Assembly: GCA_024402435.1 (NCBI GenBank)
Contig: JAKSTU010000018.1
Coordinates: 1-45,067 of the forward strand
Source: Treponemataceae bacterium
GTDB taxonomy: Bacteria > Spirochaetota > Spirochaetia > Treponematales > Treponemataceae
DNA: 45,067 bases
Direction of reading: 5' to 3'
Shown: piece by piece, positions 1 through 9,797 of the stretch
How positions within the stretch are numbered: position 1 is the stretch's first letter
Layout of the letters: each line of letters begins with the position of its first letter
Notes under the pieces: model-generated
What the model was told of the DNA's origin: nothing
Seen by the model: only the letters and a program-made list of their open reading frames with translations
Database searches by the model: none
Translations under genes and position numbers: made by a program

Positions 1-52
1 TTTTTATCATGTCCCTATTGAGAAGTTGAAAAAATAAAGGTAAAGTTTGTTT

Positions 53-1183
53 ATGAACAGAAGTGATCAAGTAACAGTCATTGCAGAAATCGGAACTTCC
101 CATGGAGGAAATCTGAGCAAAGCATACAGAATGATTGATGCCGCAAAAGAAGCCGGAGCAGATTGTGTAAAATTCCAGTGGGTTTATGCAGCAGAGATTC
201 TTCACCCTGACACAGGATTCGTTCAGTTGCCTGGTGGCCCTGTGCGTCTTTATGACAGATTCAAAGAATTGGAAGTACCCCCATCCTTTTATAAAAAACT
301 TTGCGACTATACGCACAAACAAGGGCTTCTGTTCGCATGTTCCCCTTTCGGAATCAAAAGTCTTGTGCAATTATGGAAAATAAAACCTGACGCAATTAAA
401 ATTGCTTCTCCTGAATTGAACCACTTTCCGATGCTGAAAAAACTCCTGGAATTGGAAAGAAAAAGCAGATGTGCAGTTCCGGTTATTCTGTCATCAGGCG
501 TTTCAACAATGGCAGACATAAAAAAGACAATTGATTTTTTGTCGCCGCTCAGAACATTAAAGCCAAATCCGGAATCTTCACTGCCGAATCTGTCACTTCT
601 TCATTGCATCACTTCCTATCCGGCACCGGAAACTGAATACAATCTGGCCGTTCTCAAAACTTTTGCAGAGACATTGGATATTATTCCCGGAGTAAGCGAT
701 CATTCCCTCAGTCCCATAATTGTTCCCGGAATTTCTGTTGCGGCCGGCGGACTTCTTATAGAAAAACACATTACCTTAAGCAAAGAAACTGACGGTCTTG
801 ATGATCCGGTGGCACTGACTCCTTCTGAGTTTGCAGAAATGACGGCATTTGTCCGTTCCATCAGCAATGCAGAACCTGACACGCGTATTCAAATGTTGCA
901 GGACGAATTTGGTGAAGAATTGATTGAAGAAGTTCTTGGGACAGGTATAAAAGATTTGGCCCCAGCAGAGGAATCAAACTACGGAAGAACAAACCGTTCA
1001 ATTCATTACATGAAAAGTTTCAAAAAGGGACACAAACTTTCGGCAAAAGATGTTGCCGTTTTACGGACAGAAAAAGTGCTTACACCTGGTATCAGTCCGG
1101 AATACCTGGAAAAAGTGATAGGAGCCCGACTCAAACAGGATGTGTCTTCAGGCAGCGGACTGCTTCTGGAGCATCTGGAATAA
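53..1183 (+). CDS. neuB: NeuB/SpsE-family N-acetylneuraminate (sialic-acid-like) synthase
   Basis: This enzyme family condenses phosphoenolpyruvate with a hexosamine-type sugar to make a nonulosonic acid such as sialic, legionaminic or pseudaminic acid, used for surface or flagellar glycans. Visible family marks are the N-terminal VIAEIGTSHGG, the barrel motifs KIASPELNHFPML, SSGVST, LLHCITSYP and PGVSDHS, and KHITLSK near residue 240. A C-terminal SAF (antifreeze-like) domain follows from about residue 315, starting at NRSIHY. The length of 376 residues is usual. I chose the ATG at 53; an in-frame TTG at 47 lies closer to the AAAGG at 36-40, so the start is not certain. The gene converges on the ATPase operon and shares its terminator. 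No other sugar-biosynthesis gene is in view, so the exact substrate cannot be told. Confidence 0.88.
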   Translation: MNRSDQVTVIAEIGTSHGGNLSKAYRMIDAAKEAGADCVKFQWVYAAEILHPDTGFVQLPGGPVRLYDRFKELEVPPSFYKKLCDYTHKQGLLFACSPFGIKSLVQLWKIKPDAIKIASPELNHFPMLKKLLELERKSRCAVPVILSSGVSTMADIKKTIDFLSPLRTLKPNPESSLPNLSLLHCITSYPAPETEYNLAVLKTFAETLDIIPGVSDHSLSPIIVPGISVAAGGLLIEKHITLSKETDGLDDPVALTPSEFAEMTAFVRSISNAEPDTRIQMLQDEFGEELIEEVLGTGIKDLAPAEESNYGRTNRSIHYMKSFKKGHKLSAKDVAVLRTEKVLTPGISPEYLEKVIGARLKQDVSSGSGLLLEHLE

Positions 1184-1250
1184 TTAATTTAATCGTACGC
1201 CAATGCCCATACATTGGCTAAAGTTTTTTAGTTTTGCAACTGGTCTGAAA

Positions 1251-1308
1251 AAAAAGCCGCCGGCTGAGACACTGAACAAGTTTTCAACGTCCCAACCGGC
1301 GGCTTTTT
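1251..1308. terminator. Bidirectional rho-independent terminator between neuB and atpK
   Basis: The arms AAAAAGCCGCCGG (1251-1263) and CCGGCGGCTTTTT (1296-1308) form a perfect 13-bp stem around a 32-nt loop. The A/T ends give a U-tract on both strands, so it can end neuB on the plus strand and the V-ATPase operon on the minus strand. Confidence 0.88.
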
Positions 1309-1327
1309 CAGTTTTATTTTCCGGTCA

Positions 1328-1753
1328 TCAGATCAGGAATGAGAATACCATTGCGAACAGAGCAACAGTTTCACAAAGACCTACAACCATGATGTACTGT
1401 GCAAAACCTTTTCCTGTTTCACCCAGTGCGTCAGAACCTGCAGCACCTGCTTTTCCCTGAGAAATTGCAGACATTGCCATAGCAAGACCGGAGAAAATAC
1501 CCAGAGCAAGCATTGCACCTTCATTGGCACCGTTTTCCAGTTTTGTAATCATCTGCTGCATCAACAGAAATCCATAAATTGTCTGTGTAAGAGGAGCACC
1601 GGCAAAAACTGTCAGAATGAAGGGAGCGGGTTTGTTGTTCATGTAACAACGTTTCCAAGCACCAATTGCAGCCTGACCTGCTGCGCCAATACCAATTGCA
1701 GAACCAATAGCGGCAATACCAAGAACACATGCTGCACCAAAATAACCTAACAT
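1328..1753 (-). CDS. atpK: V-type ATPase subunit K (membrane rotor proteolipid)
   Basis: This subunit forms the ion-carrying rotor ring of the membrane domain. The 141 residues contain four hydrophobic segments (a duplicated hairpin, NtpK type). The ion-binding carboxylate is Glu128 in GLCETVALF. Thr56-Gln57 in PLTQTIYGF and Gln99 in AISQGKAGAAG match the Thr64, Gln65 and Gln110 sodium ligands of Enterococcus hirae NtpK, so sodium coupling is a reasonable inference. The start at 1753 is preceded by AAAAGGAG at good spacing; an upstream in-frame start at 1777 would put the ribosome-binding site inside the gene. It is the last gene of the operon, 54 nt after subunit I. Confidence 0.93.
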   Translation of the reverse strand: MLGYFGAACVLGIAAIGSAIGIGAAGQAAIGAWKRCYMNNKPAPFILTVFAGAPLTQTIYGFLLMQQMITKLENGANEGAMLALGIFSGLAMAMSAISQGKAGAAGSDALGETGKGFAQYIMVVGLCETVALFAMVFSFLI

Positions 1754-1807
1754 AATAATCTCCTTTTCCCAAATCAACCTGTTGTCGAATGGGTCAGCTT
1801 AAATACT

Positions 1808-3709
1808 CTATTTATCTGCCGTTTCACTGAACGGCTTGTAACTAAAACCAGACCACGACATGTCCAGGTGACCGGAAAACTCCAGTGTATTCAGACGTAC
1901 GCCGTGAACAATAACAGACAGAACATTCAACACCATGTTGAGTCCGTGTCCGAAAACCAACAGCAGGATTCCTGCAAAAATGATTGCTCCACCGAGCATC
2001 GGGCCTGCCATACTGTTAACAGTTTCAGAAATGGCACTACCTGCAAGACCAACGGCCCACAAGCGGATATAAGACACAATGTCAGAGAAGTTGTTTACTA
2101 CACCCAGGAGTACAGAAACAATATTTTTGCAGCTGTCCAGAATTGAAGCACCGATACTGCCGTCATAACTGCCGAAAATGAACTTCAGAACAAATCCGCC
2201 GCCAATTGCGGGAATTGCCCATGAAGGCATCGGGAAACGGTCAGCATCAACAACCATATTCAGAACAAGGAAGAACAGTCCCGCAAGCATTACAAAGGAA
2301 CCGATCTCCGCAAAGCACCGGAGGCTTTTTCTGTAACGGATAAAACCTTTGATGTGAGCAATTGAAAGCTGCACCAAAGCAATTCCAAAACAGAAAACCT
2401 GCAGATTCTGGCTTACAAGATTTGAAGCTTCTGCAGATTGTGCCGCCGTAACGTTTGAAAGCGGGAACACAGTCCACGTAAGGGACAGATTCTTAAGCCA
2501 AGCAGGAAGTACGTCAACAGACATACCGAACCATGTGCAGGTTACGGTTCCCCAAAGCACTGTGGTCATTCCGAGAAGGAGAAGCAGGAACATTGCAGGT
2601 CCGGCTTTCTTTCCTGATTTGATCAGACCGCCCAAAGCTACAAGAACCATCAGCAGTCCGTAACCGCCGTCTCCGAAAATCATTCCGAAGAACAAAGCAA
2701 AGAACAGCAGGAACCAGCCGGAAATATCATATTCCTTGTAACCGGGAACAGTACCCAAAAAGTCTGTAACCGGATAAATCAGGCTTACAAACTTATTGTT
2801 CTTGAGTTTGGTAGGAACTTCATCTTCTTCAGAAGGATCAGTAACTGCAAAACCCCAGTTTTCTTCTGCAGCAAGTGCTTTGACCTTGTCAGAATCTTCT
2901 GCCGGAACAAATCCGGTAAGCCAGGCAAGTTCACCGCCGACAACGCTTTTCTGTCCTTCTGCAGATTCTTCGTGATCCATTCCGGAAAAGAATGTTTCAA
3001 ACTCAATCTGTTTGTCAGAAACCTTCATTGCCTCTTTGAGAGCAGGAATATTTTCTGCCGCGGAAACAAATTCAGCTTCAATCTCAACAATACGTTTTTT
3101 TGCAGAAGAAATATCCTGCTCCATCTGCACTGTTGAACGTTCCGGCATTTGAACAGCAAAAGCTTCTGCGGGCAAACCTTCTGGCCGCTCACCATTGTCT
3201 GTCAAAGCCAGAAAACGGACTGCATTCTTGTCTTCACTTACATAAACAGACTTAACTGTGTCAGGAAGATTTCTGTATTTTGCAGGAGGAATCTCGTACA
3301 TAGCAAGGTTCACACCTTTTTCTGCCAAATATGCAAAATCGTCACAGTTTACACCGCCCCACTTTGCAAGTCTGTCCAATTCACCGCTGCAGAAAGCAAT
3401 CTTATTGACCAAAGACTGTTTTTCTTCGCCAAGTTCAAGAATATGCCGTGCAAAGGAAACTGTTTCTGAAAAATTCATTTTTCCGGGCTTAGTTTCAACT
3501 TTGCCTTTCTTTTTGGGAAGTTTTACCTCTGAAAGTACCATGAAAGCACTTTCCAAAGCAGAATACTCTGCTTTTTCCGAAGCAAGCAGTTCACCTTTTC
3601 CTTCTACGGCTTCAAGATGAACCAATCCCAGTTTTCTGAGTTTCTTGAGTGCTTCCTTTTTCTCTGAATTCAGAACAACCAGAAACACTTTTTTCATTGG
3701 AACTATCAT
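1808..3709 (-). CDS. atpI: V-type ATPase subunit I (membrane stator, a-subunit equivalent)
   Basis: Subunit I forms the ion half-channels facing the K ring and anchors the peripheral stalk. The N-terminal ~320 residues are soluble and coiled-coil rich (opening MIVPMKKVFLVVLN); the C-terminal half holds a series of hydrophobic membrane helices. The segment FSDIVSYIRLWAVGLAG near residue 540 contains the family's conserved arginine in SYIRLWA, which is needed for ion translocation. The length of 633 residues is normal. The ATG overlaps the subunit D stop in ATGA (3706-3709), indicating translational coupling. Confidence 0.95.
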   Translation of the reverse strand: MIVPMKKVFLVVLNSEKKEALKKLRKLGLVHLEAVEGKGELLASEKAEYSALESAFMVLSEVKLPKKKGKVETKPGKMNFSETVSFARHILELGEEKQSLVNKIAFCSGELDRLAKWGGVNCDDFAYLAEKGVNLAMYEIPPAKYRNLPDTVKSVYVSEDKNAVRFLALTDNGERPEGLPAEAFAVQMPERSTVQMEQDISSAKKRIVEIEAEFVSAAENIPALKEAMKVSDKQIEFETFFSGMDHEESAEGQKSVVGGELAWLTGFVPAEDSDKVKALAAEENWGFAVTDPSEEDEVPTKLKNNKFVSLIYPVTDFLGTVPGYKEYDISGWFLLFFALFFGMIFGDGGYGLLMVLVALGGLIKSGKKAGPAMFLLLLLGMTTVLWGTVTCTWFGMSVDVLPAWLKNLSLTWTVFPLSNVTAAQSAEASNLVSQNLQVFCFGIALVQLSIAHIKGFIRYRKSLRCFAEIGSFVMLAGLFFLVLNMVVDADRFPMPSWAIPAIGGGFVLKFIFGSYDGSIGASILDSCKNIVSVLLGVVNNFSDIVSYIRLWAVGLAGSAISETVNSMAGPMLGGAIIFAGILLLVFGHGLNMVLNVLSVIVHGVRLNTLEFSGHLDMSWSGFSYKPFSETADK

Positions 3710-4332
3710 GCTTCGGCCTCCTCATCAGCTTTTTGGGCAGCAACTTCAAGATTCTTCTTGGAGATTTTACCGCGTACAACAGCAGCAACCTGCTGGTCAC
3801 CAAGGTAAACTGTAATCATTTTAATGTTGGCTTTTGTATCAGGAATCTTAACCTTTTCAAAAAGGTTTACACGCTGTGTTGTCGTGCGCAGTTCCTTTGA
3901 CAAAAGCCTGACCTGTTCATCAAGAACATCAGCTTCAAGGTCGTATGCAAGAGCTTTTTCCATACGGTCAGCGGCCAAGTCAATCCACAATGGAGTTGAA
4001 TACAGATCGTAATCACCCCGTGAAAAATCGGCGCCTTCATAAACAGGAATAGTCACACCGGCAATATTTCCGGTACCCTTACGGATATTTTTTACAGTGA
4101 CCATGTCCATTTTAAAAGCATCCTGTTCGCCAAAAACGGCAATCCACTGTTTGAACTCTGCTTCCAAAGCCTTGCGTTTTGCGCGGACTTCTTTTGCACG
4201 TTCATCAATGGTACGAATTTCAGTCTGAAGCTGCTGTTTTTTGAGCGTCAGCGTAGGAAGATACCTTTTGTACATTTTAAGGGCATCTTTCTGGGCTTTA
4301 AGCTCATTTTTTGTCAGCTTTACTGTTGCCAT
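3706..4332 (-). CDS. atpD: V-type ATPase subunit D (central stalk)
   Basis: Subunit D is the rotating central shaft inside the A3B3 head. The 208-residue protein opens MATVKLTKNELKAQKDALKMYKRYLPTLTLKKQQL, the family signature, and has long charged helices at both ends forming the antiparallel coiled coil. It starts 11 nt after subunit B with an AAGG site and overlaps subunit I by 4 nt. No partner subunit F gene is present in this operon. Confidence 0.94.
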   Translation of the reverse strand: MATVKLTKNELKAQKDALKMYKRYLPTLTLKKQQLQTEIRTIDERAKEVRAKRKALEAEFKQWIAVFGEQDAFKMDMVTVKNIRKGTGNIAGVTIPVYEGADFSRGDYDLYSTPLWIDLAADRMEKALAYDLEADVLDEQVRLLSKELRTTTQRVNLFEKVKIPDTKANIKMITVYLGDQQVAAVVRGKISKKNLEVAAQKADEEAEA

Positions 4333-4343
4333 ATTCTACGACC

Positions 4344-5645
4344 TTACTCAGCGTCCTTGGGCCAATACTGAGCAATAAGCTCAGACTTAATACCTGTTTC
4401 TTCTTTGTCAAAACATTCGGACAGGATTTTCCAACCCATGTCCAAAGCACCTTCCAGAGGAATGTTTACTGACAAATCCATCATTTCTTTCTCAAACATA
4501 ACACCGTATTTCAGAAGTTTTTCGTCCCATTCACTCATCATGAATCCCATGGATTTCTTTTCCAAAGTATCCTTGTATGATGAATACAGACGAATCATAC
4601 CGTCCATAAGAGCACGGTGATCAGGACGTGTTTTTCCGTTAACGTTCTGTTTCAGACGAGAAAGACTTCCGAAAGGCTCGATACGTCCGCCTTTGAGGTA
4701 ATACTGACCTTCTGTAATGTAACCGGTGTTATCAGGAACCGGGTGAGTAACATCGTCACCGGGCATTGTTGTAACAGCAAGAATAGTTACAGAACCGGCA
4801 TCGTCAAAGTCAACAGCCTTTTCGTAGCGGCTTGCCAGCTGACTGTACAAGTCACCGGGATAACCGCGGTTAGAAGGAACCTGTTCCTGTGTAATTGCAA
4901 TTTCCTTCATTGAGTCTGCAAAGTTTGTCATATCAGTAAGCAGAACAAGAACGTCCTTGCCCTGGAGAGCAAACTGTTCAGCAACAGCCAGTGACATATC
5001 CGGAACCTGCAGACATTCTACAGTCGGGTCAGCAGCAGTATGAACGAAGAAAACTGTGCGGCTCAGAGCGCCACCTTCTTCCAAGGTGCCTTTGAAATAC
5101 AAATAATCGTCGTATTTCAGACCCATACCACCAAGAATGATGACGTCAACTTCAGCCTGCATTGCAATGCGTGCCAGAAGCTGGTTATAAGGTTCACCTG
5201 AAATTGAGAAAATCGGCAGTTTCTGTGAAATAACCAGAGTGTTGAACATGTCAATCATCGGGATACCGGTACGAATCATGCGTTTTGCAACAATACGTTT
5301 TGAGGGGTTTACTGAAGGACCACCGATGGCAACCAGATTGTCCTTAAGAGCAGGACCTTTATCGCGGGGTTCACCTGCACCGTCAAAAATACGGCCAAGA
5401 AGATCCTCACTGAAAGAAACCTGCATTTCATGTCCCAGGAAGCGGATCTGATCACCAGTTGAAACACCGCGTCCACCGGCGAATACCTGGAGAGAAACCA
5501 AGTCACCGGCAATGCGGTTTACTTCTGCAAGAGAAGTTCCGAATGCAGTCTCGATTTCTGCCAGTTCACCGTATTTTACGCCCTCTGCACGAACTGTGAT
5601 AACACTACCGTTAATAGATTCAATTTTACTGTAAATCTTTTTCAT
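4344..5645 (-). CDS. atpB: V-type ATPase subunit B (non-catalytic head subunit)
   Basis: Subunit B alternates with A in the soluble hexameric head. The 433 residues show the family order: N-terminal beta barrel, then [12 protein letters not shown] and the nucleotide-binding core with [18 protein letters not shown]. The latter sits where A subunits have a Walker A loop but lacks GxxxxGKT, as expected for the non-catalytic subunit. Downstream are [16 protein letters not shown] and the [17 protein letters not shown] block. The gene starts 2 nt after the subunit A stop. Confidence 0.95.
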   Translation of the reverse strand: MKKIYSKIESINGSVITVRAEGVKYGELAEIETAFGTSLAEVNRIAGDLVSLQVFAGGRGVSTGDQIRFLGHEMQVSFSEDLLGRIFDGAGEPRDKGPALKDNLVAIGGPSVNPSKRIVAKRMIRTGIPMIDMFNTLVISQKLPIFSISGEPYNQLLARIAMQAEVDVIILGGMGLKYDDYLYFKGTLEEGGALSRTVFFVHTAADPTVECLQVPDMSLAVAEQFALQGKDVLVLLTDMTNFADSMKEIAITQEQVPSNRGYPGDLYSQLASRYEKAVDFDDAGSVTILAVTTMPGDDVTHPVPDNTGYITEGQYYLKGGRIEPFGSLSRLKQNVNGKTRPDHRALMDGMIRLYSSYKDTLEKKSMGFMMSEWDEKLLKYGVMFEKEMMDLSVNIPLEGALDMGWKILSECFDKEETGIKSELIAQYWPKDAE

Positions 5646-5647
5646 GA

Positions 5648-7417
5648 TTATTCACCGTCCTTAAGCATTTCGGCAACTTCTTTCACCAGAACGCCTTTGT
5701 TCTTTGAATAAAGAGCATCAATTTCGGCTTCCAGTTTTTTGAAATTGTCACCCATCCATTCGCTGTAGTTCCAGTCCAGGAAAAGCTGGCGCATTTTGTT
5801 GAAGTATGCACGGGCTTCGTCTTTGCCTTCAAGTTCGAAAGTTGATCCAAGAACAGAAAGGATTCTGCGGAATACATAAGTCTGGCGCTCAACACTTGCA
5901 GCTGAGTCAACAGCATCAAATGAGTTCTGCTGGAAATATACGGCATCAAGGAAGTCGCTCTTGAGGAATGCGATGTAGTCTTCGGTTGAAGTACCTTCTT
6001 CACCGACAACTTTCATCATCTGGCTGACTTCTGTACCTTTGCGCAAAGAACCGCGTGCGTAAGAAACCCAATCTTCACGGATGACACTCTTGTATTTTGA
6101 CCATGATTCAAGAGGATCGATTGCAGGGTATTTGCGTGCATCAGAACGTTCGCGTGAAAGACCATGGAATGAACCGACAACTTTAAGAGTTGCCTGCGTA
6201 ACAGGTTCCTCAAAGTTACCGCCAGCAGGGGAAACAGTACCACCGATTGTGACAGATCCTGTTGAACCGTCACTCAGGCGGACAATACCTGCACGTTCAT
6301 AGAAGGCGGCAATATAACTTTCAAGGTATGCGGGGAATGCTTCTTCACCGGGAATCTCTTCCAGGCGTCCTGACATTTCGCGCAAAGCCTGTGCCCAACG
6401 GGATGTGGAGTCTGCAAGAAGCAGAACATGGAGTCCCATCTGGCGATAATATTCTGCAAGAGTAACACCTGTATAAACTGATGCTTCGCGGGCTGCAACA
6501 GGCATTGAAGAAGTGTTACAGATGATGATTGTACGCTCCATCAGTGATTTTCCGGTACGGGGGTCAATCAGTTCAGGGAACTCTTTGAGAATCTCAACAA
6601 CCTCACCTGCACGTTCACCACAAGCAGCAACAATTACAACGTCAACGTCAGCATTGCGGCTTGTTGTATGCTGAAGAACTGTTTTTCCTGCACCGAAAGG
6701 ACCGGGAATACAATATGTACCGCCCTTTGCAACAGGGAAGAATGTATCAATCAGACGGATCTGAGTAACCATTGTGTCTTCGGGTTTGAGACGTTCAGCA
6801 TAGCAGTCAACTGCACGTTTTACAGGCCAGTTGAAACTCATGCACACGTCAAGATCTTTTCCCTTTTCGTCGGTAAGAACAGCAACGGTGTCATGAACTT
6901 TATATTCAGCGAAAGCTTTGATTGATTTGACAGTGTATGTGCCATATGCACCGAACGGAACCATGATTTTGTGTGTAAAAGGTCCTTCCGGAACTGAACC
7001 CAAAGAATCACCGCGGCGGACTACATCACCCACTTTGGCAGAAGGTGTGAATTCCCATTTCTTTTCGGTATCCAAAGCATCCAGATAAATACCGCGTTCC
7101 AGGAAGTAACCGGCCTGTTCTGCCAACTGGGGCAGCGGGTTCTGCAAACCGTCAAAAACCTGACCAAGAAGACCCGGTCCCAGTTCAACAGAAAGCAGGT
7201 CTCCTGTGAATTCAACCTGATCACCTGTCTGGATTCCCTTGGTTATTTCAAAAACCTGCATCTGTGCCTGTCCGTTACGGATACGGATGATCTCACTTTT
7301 GAGCCGTTTTCCGCCGACGAGCACATAGCCTACTTCGTTAAGTGCAACATTGCCGTCAAAAGCAACACTGATCATGTTGCCGTTAACTGCTACAACGGTG
7401 CCTTTTGTATCTTTCAT
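5648..7417 (-). CDS. atpA: V-type ATPase subunit A (catalytic)
   Basis: The catalytic head subunit hydrolyses or makes ATP. The Walker A loop is [12 protein letters not shown] near residue 235, followed by [17 protein letters not shown] with the catalytic glutamate region and [23 protein letters not shown]. The bulge domain typical of A subunits, missing from F-type beta, lies before the P-loop. The length of 589 residues fits. A GGAG site precedes the ATG. It is the third gene of the operon, 27 nt after the DUF2764 gene. Confidence 0.96.
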   Translation of the reverse strand: MKDTKGTVVAVNGNMISVAFDGNVALNEVGYVLVGGKRLKSEIIRIRNGQAQMQVFEITKGIQTGDQVEFTGDLLSVELGPGLLGQVFDGLQNPLPQLAEQAGYFLERGIYLDALDTEKKWEFTPSAKVGDVVRRGDSLGSVPEGPFTHKIMVPFGAYGTYTVKSIKAFAEYKVHDTVAVLTDEKGKDLDVCMSFNWPVKRAVDCYAERLKPEDTMVTQIRLIDTFFPVAKGGTYCIPGPFGAGKTVLQHTTSRNADVDVVIVAACGERAGEVVEILKEFPELIDPRTGKSLMERTIIICNTSSMPVAAREASVYTGVTLAEYYRQMGLHVLLLADSTSRWAQALREMSGRLEEIPGEEAFPAYLESYIAAFYERAGIVRLSDGSTGSVTIGGTVSPAGGNFEEPVTQATLKVVGSFHGLSRERSDARKYPAIDPLESWSKYKSVIREDWVSYARGSLRKGTEVSQMMKVVGEEGTSTEDYIAFLKSDFLDAVYFQQNSFDAVDSAASVERQTYVFRRILSVLGSTFELEGKDEARAYFNKMRQLFLDWNYSEWMGDNFKKLEAEIDALYSKNKGVLVKEVAEMLKDGE

Positions 7418-7444
7418 ATACGTTTCTCCAATTGAAAAAAGCCC

Positions 7445-7990
7445 TTAGGAGGGACTTCCTTCCAATATCTGTTCGTAAATTTTCTTGTACGATTCCATAC
7501 CCAGTTCCGTGTTGAACTTTCTGATACGGGATGCCAGTTTGAGCTGCAAAGCATAAGCAAAAACCGCATCCGTAGAAAAACAGTCAGATGGACGACTGTT
7601 CTCCATCATCTTGGAACGGGCACTGTTCAAAAAAATCTCTGCTTCAAGAGGACTGTCATATCCGCAAGCCGTACGTGCCGTCTGCAGAACATCTGCCGGA
7701 ACCATAACATCTTCTGCAACAAAATCTTTCTTCATCCGCTGAGCACGGATAGTACCCAATGCCATGCGGAGCGAGCGTTCCCAAGAATACCAGCCGTCAA
7801 CAAAATCAGAACCGGTTTTCTTTGCTTTTCTGGGAGGCTCCAGAGAAAGTTCCTTCAGAATTGTCATGTTTTTCTTATCGAGGAAGCGTCCGCACAATTC
7901 ATTGAAAGCCTCTTCGGTAATAGGCAGTTTGGTGCTTTCGTCAACAGGCAATGCGGGTAACTGCGACACCAGATAATACCAGCTGCTCAC
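7445..7990 (-). CDS. DUF2764 family protein of the V-ATPase operon
   Basis: This 181-residue protein opens with SSWYYLVSQLPALPVD, the typical start of the DUF2764 family that sits between atpE and atpA in spirochaete and Bacteroidetes V-ATPase operons. It is soluble and mostly helical, with no membrane segment. The position, and the absence of any recognisable subunit C gene in this operon, make a structural role comparable to subunit C (connecting central stalk and membrane rotor) attractive, but that is inference. The start is GTG at 7990, overlapping the atpE stop in GTGA, so translation is coupled. Confidence 0.85.
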   Translation of the reverse strand: MSSWYYLVSQLPALPVDESTKLPITEEAFNELCGRFLDKKNMTILKELSLEPPRKAKKTGSDFVDGWYSWERSLRMALGTIRAQRMKKDFVAEDVMVPADVLQTARTACGYDSPLEAEIFLNSARSKMMENSRPSDCFSTDAVFAYALQLKLASRIRKFNTELGMESYKKIYEQILEGSPS

Positions 7991-8619
7991 TCGTTGCCCT
8001 CTTTTACTGCAGTTGCTGCTTCTTTAAGAACTTTTGCAGTTACAGGATTCAGGTAAGCGGCAAACAGATCGGCAACTGCTTCGGCAGAAAAATCGTAGAA
8101 AGCTGCGCCGTTGTTTACACCGATACGGAATCCGCCGGCGAGAGTATCGTCAGCTTTTACTTCGAGACCTTTTGCAATTTCGGCCTTCAAAGCAGAATTG
8201 AATTCTGCAGAAAGGCTTTCCAAATCAGCAGGAGAAAGAAGAACAGAAAGACTGTCTGCTTCACCCTTTGAAGCCCAAGCTTTTACAGTCTCAGGAACAA
8301 GTGTCTTGAGCATGTCTGCATTGTATGCTTTTGCAGTTTCGGCTTTTACAATACCGTCCAAAGATGCAATCACTCCGTTTCTGAACTGAATGAGCAGATT
8401 GCGTCCTGCCTGTCCCACAGCATCAATGCTTGCTTTTTCCATACGAGCTGTTTCTGTTTTTGCATTTTTAATTATGCCGTTTGCTTTTTCCTCTGCATCA
8501 GCAACAATTGCAGCGGCCTTTTTTTCAGCATCCGCAATAATTGCAGCGGCAGCGCTTTCTGCAGAAGCAACACCGTCTTTTTTGATCTTATCGATCAATT
8601 CTTGTAATTGGACGTCCAT
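7987..8619 (-). CDS. atpE: V-type ATPase subunit E (peripheral stalk)
   Basis: Subunit E forms the peripheral stalk that holds the head against rotation. The N-terminal ~75 residues are an alanine/lysine-rich heptad-like helix (repeats of IIADAEKKAAAIVADAEEKA type); the C-terminal part is globular, with the family's GGFRIGV segment. The length is 210 residues. It is the first gene of the operon. An AGTGAGG-type site lies just before the ATG. Confidence 0.9.
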   Translation of the reverse strand: MDVQLQELIDKIKKDGVASAESAAAAIIADAEKKAAAIVADAEEKANGIIKNAKTETARMEKASIDAVGQAGRNLLIQFRNGVIASLDGIVKAETAKAYNADMLKTLVPETVKAWASKGEADSLSVLLSPADLESLSAEFNSALKAEIAKGLEVKADDTLAGGFRIGVNNGAAFYDFSAEAVADLFAAYLNPVTAKVLKEAATAVKEGNE

Positions 8620-8639
8620 AGAACCTCACTAAAAAATTT

Positions 8640-8676
8640 ATCATAGATTGCGGCAAAGACATGTAAAATCTTCGCC
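8640..8676 (-). promoter_or_regulatory. Possible promoter/leader of the V-ATPase operon
   Basis: In the 95-nt gap between galM and atpE, a TATGAT -10-like box lies at 8640-8645 on the minus strand, about 20 nt before the atpE ATG. The -35 region is poor. An 8-bp imperfect inverted repeat (8652-8659 with 8669-8676, one G-U pair) lies in the spacer. I regard the assignment as weak. Confidence 0.25.
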
Positions 8677-8678
8677 AC

Positions 8679-8711
8679 AAAAAAACTACCGGGTCTGCAC
8701 AAGCAGCCAGT
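8679..8711 (-). terminator. Rho-independent terminator after galM
   Basis: On the minus strand, ACTGG/CCGGT and CTGC/GCAG arms form a two-part stem (one wobble, small bulge) a few bases after the galM stop, followed by seven T residues (8685-8679). This separates galM from the ATPase operon. Confidence 0.6.
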
Positions 8712-8714
8712 TTG

Positions 8715-9752
8715 TTACCACTTGAAAGAATGGACTGTAACAGCCTCAAAAACTTCCCCGGGATGCAGAATGCAGTTGGGGAAAGAAGAATGATTCGGTG
8801 CATCGGGGAACTGCTGTGTTTCAAGACAGAAAGCGGAATGTTTGTTGTAAACATCACCGTTTTTACCCTTGACGCCGTTTACTGAGTTTGCAGTGTAGAA
8901 CTGAACACCGGGCTGATTAGTAGTAATAATCATGCTGCGGCCTGACTCAGGTTCAAAAACTGAGGCACACATTGTAAGTTTGCCTTTTTCTTCGTTGAGA
9001 CAATAGCAGTGGTCATAGCCGAAGCCAGTACCGGCAATGTCACGTCCGACAGGTTTTGCAGTATTGAAATCAAAAGCTGTTCCCGCCACAGGAAGTTTTT
9101 TTCCTGTAGGAATCAGCAGATCATCGACTTCAAGAATTGAATCAGCGTTGATTGTTACCTCATGATTGAGAATATCGCCTTTTCCGGCACCTTTAAGATT
9201 GAAATATGAATGGTTTGTAAGATTTACGGGAGTATCGCGGTCTGTTTCCGCACGGTAGTGCATTGTCAGTTCATTGTCTTTGCTGAGAAGATATGTAACT
9301 TCAAGAGACAGATTTCCGGGGAAGCCCTGCTCTCCGTCACGGCTGAGACGTGAAAAACGGATTCCGCTTCCTGCGTGTGTCTCAACTATCTGTGCGTCCC
9401 AAAGCATACGGTTATAACCCATGAATCCGCCATGAAGCATGTTTTTTCCGTTGTCGTTCTTGTCAAGATTGTATGTCTGTCCGTTCAGTTCAAATTTTGC
9501 ATCGCCGATACGGTTTGCAAAACGGCCGACAAATACGCCGAAGAACGTATCCCAACGGTCCATATATCCTTCAACTGTAGGGAATCCCAATACAATATCA
9601 TCTTTCTGTCCGTTGCGTGACGGAACCACAATGCTTGTAAGCGTACAACCGTAATCTGTTACGGAAAAAGACATTTCTCCATTGCTTACTGTGTAAAGAT
9701 GAACCTTTTTACCATTACTCAATACAGCAAATTTCTGCTTTTTGATTTTCAT
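8715..9752 (-). CDS. galM: Aldose 1-epimerase (mutarotase)
   Basis: GalM interconverts the alpha and beta anomers of glucose or galactose in the cytoplasm. The 345-residue sequence carries FGVFVGRFANRIGDAKFELNG near residue 75, MLHGGFMGYNRMLWDA, and NLTNHSYFNLKG with the catalytic histidine; the catalytic glutamate is expected in the C-terminal AFCLETQQFPDAPNH block. No signal peptide is seen. A GGGGAG site precedes the ATG. It has its own promoter and terminator, so it is a single-gene unit, divergent from the cyclase gene. No other galactose gene is in view. Confidence 0.95.
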   Translation of the reverse strand: MKIKKQKFAVLSNGKKVHLYTVSNGEMSFSVTDYGCTLTSIVVPSRNGQKDDIVLGFPTVEGYMDRWDTFFGVFVGRFANRIGDAKFELNGQTYNLDKNDNGKNMLHGGFMGYNRMLWDAQIVETHAGSGIRFSRLSRDGEQGFPGNLSLEVTYLLSKDNELTMHYRAETDRDTPVNLTNHSYFNLKGAGKGDILNHEVTINADSILEVDDLLIPTGKKLPVAGTAFDFNTAKPVGRDIAGTGFGYDHCYCLNEEKGKLTMCASVFEPESGRSMIITTNQPGVQFYTANSVNGVKGKNGDVYNKHSAFCLETQQFPDAPNHSSFPNCILHPGEVFEAVTVHSFKW

Positions 9753-9797
9753 AAAACTCCCCTGTTCATGCTGATAATCGCATTTTTACAAGATAAG

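Noticed and set aside
1203..1460. Plus-strand open frame after neuB
   Set aside because: It runs through the bidirectional terminator and is antisense to atpK.
8652..8676. Hairpin between galM and atpE as a terminator
   Set aside because: The nearest T-run is more than 10 nt beyond the stem; the better terminator is at 8679-8711.
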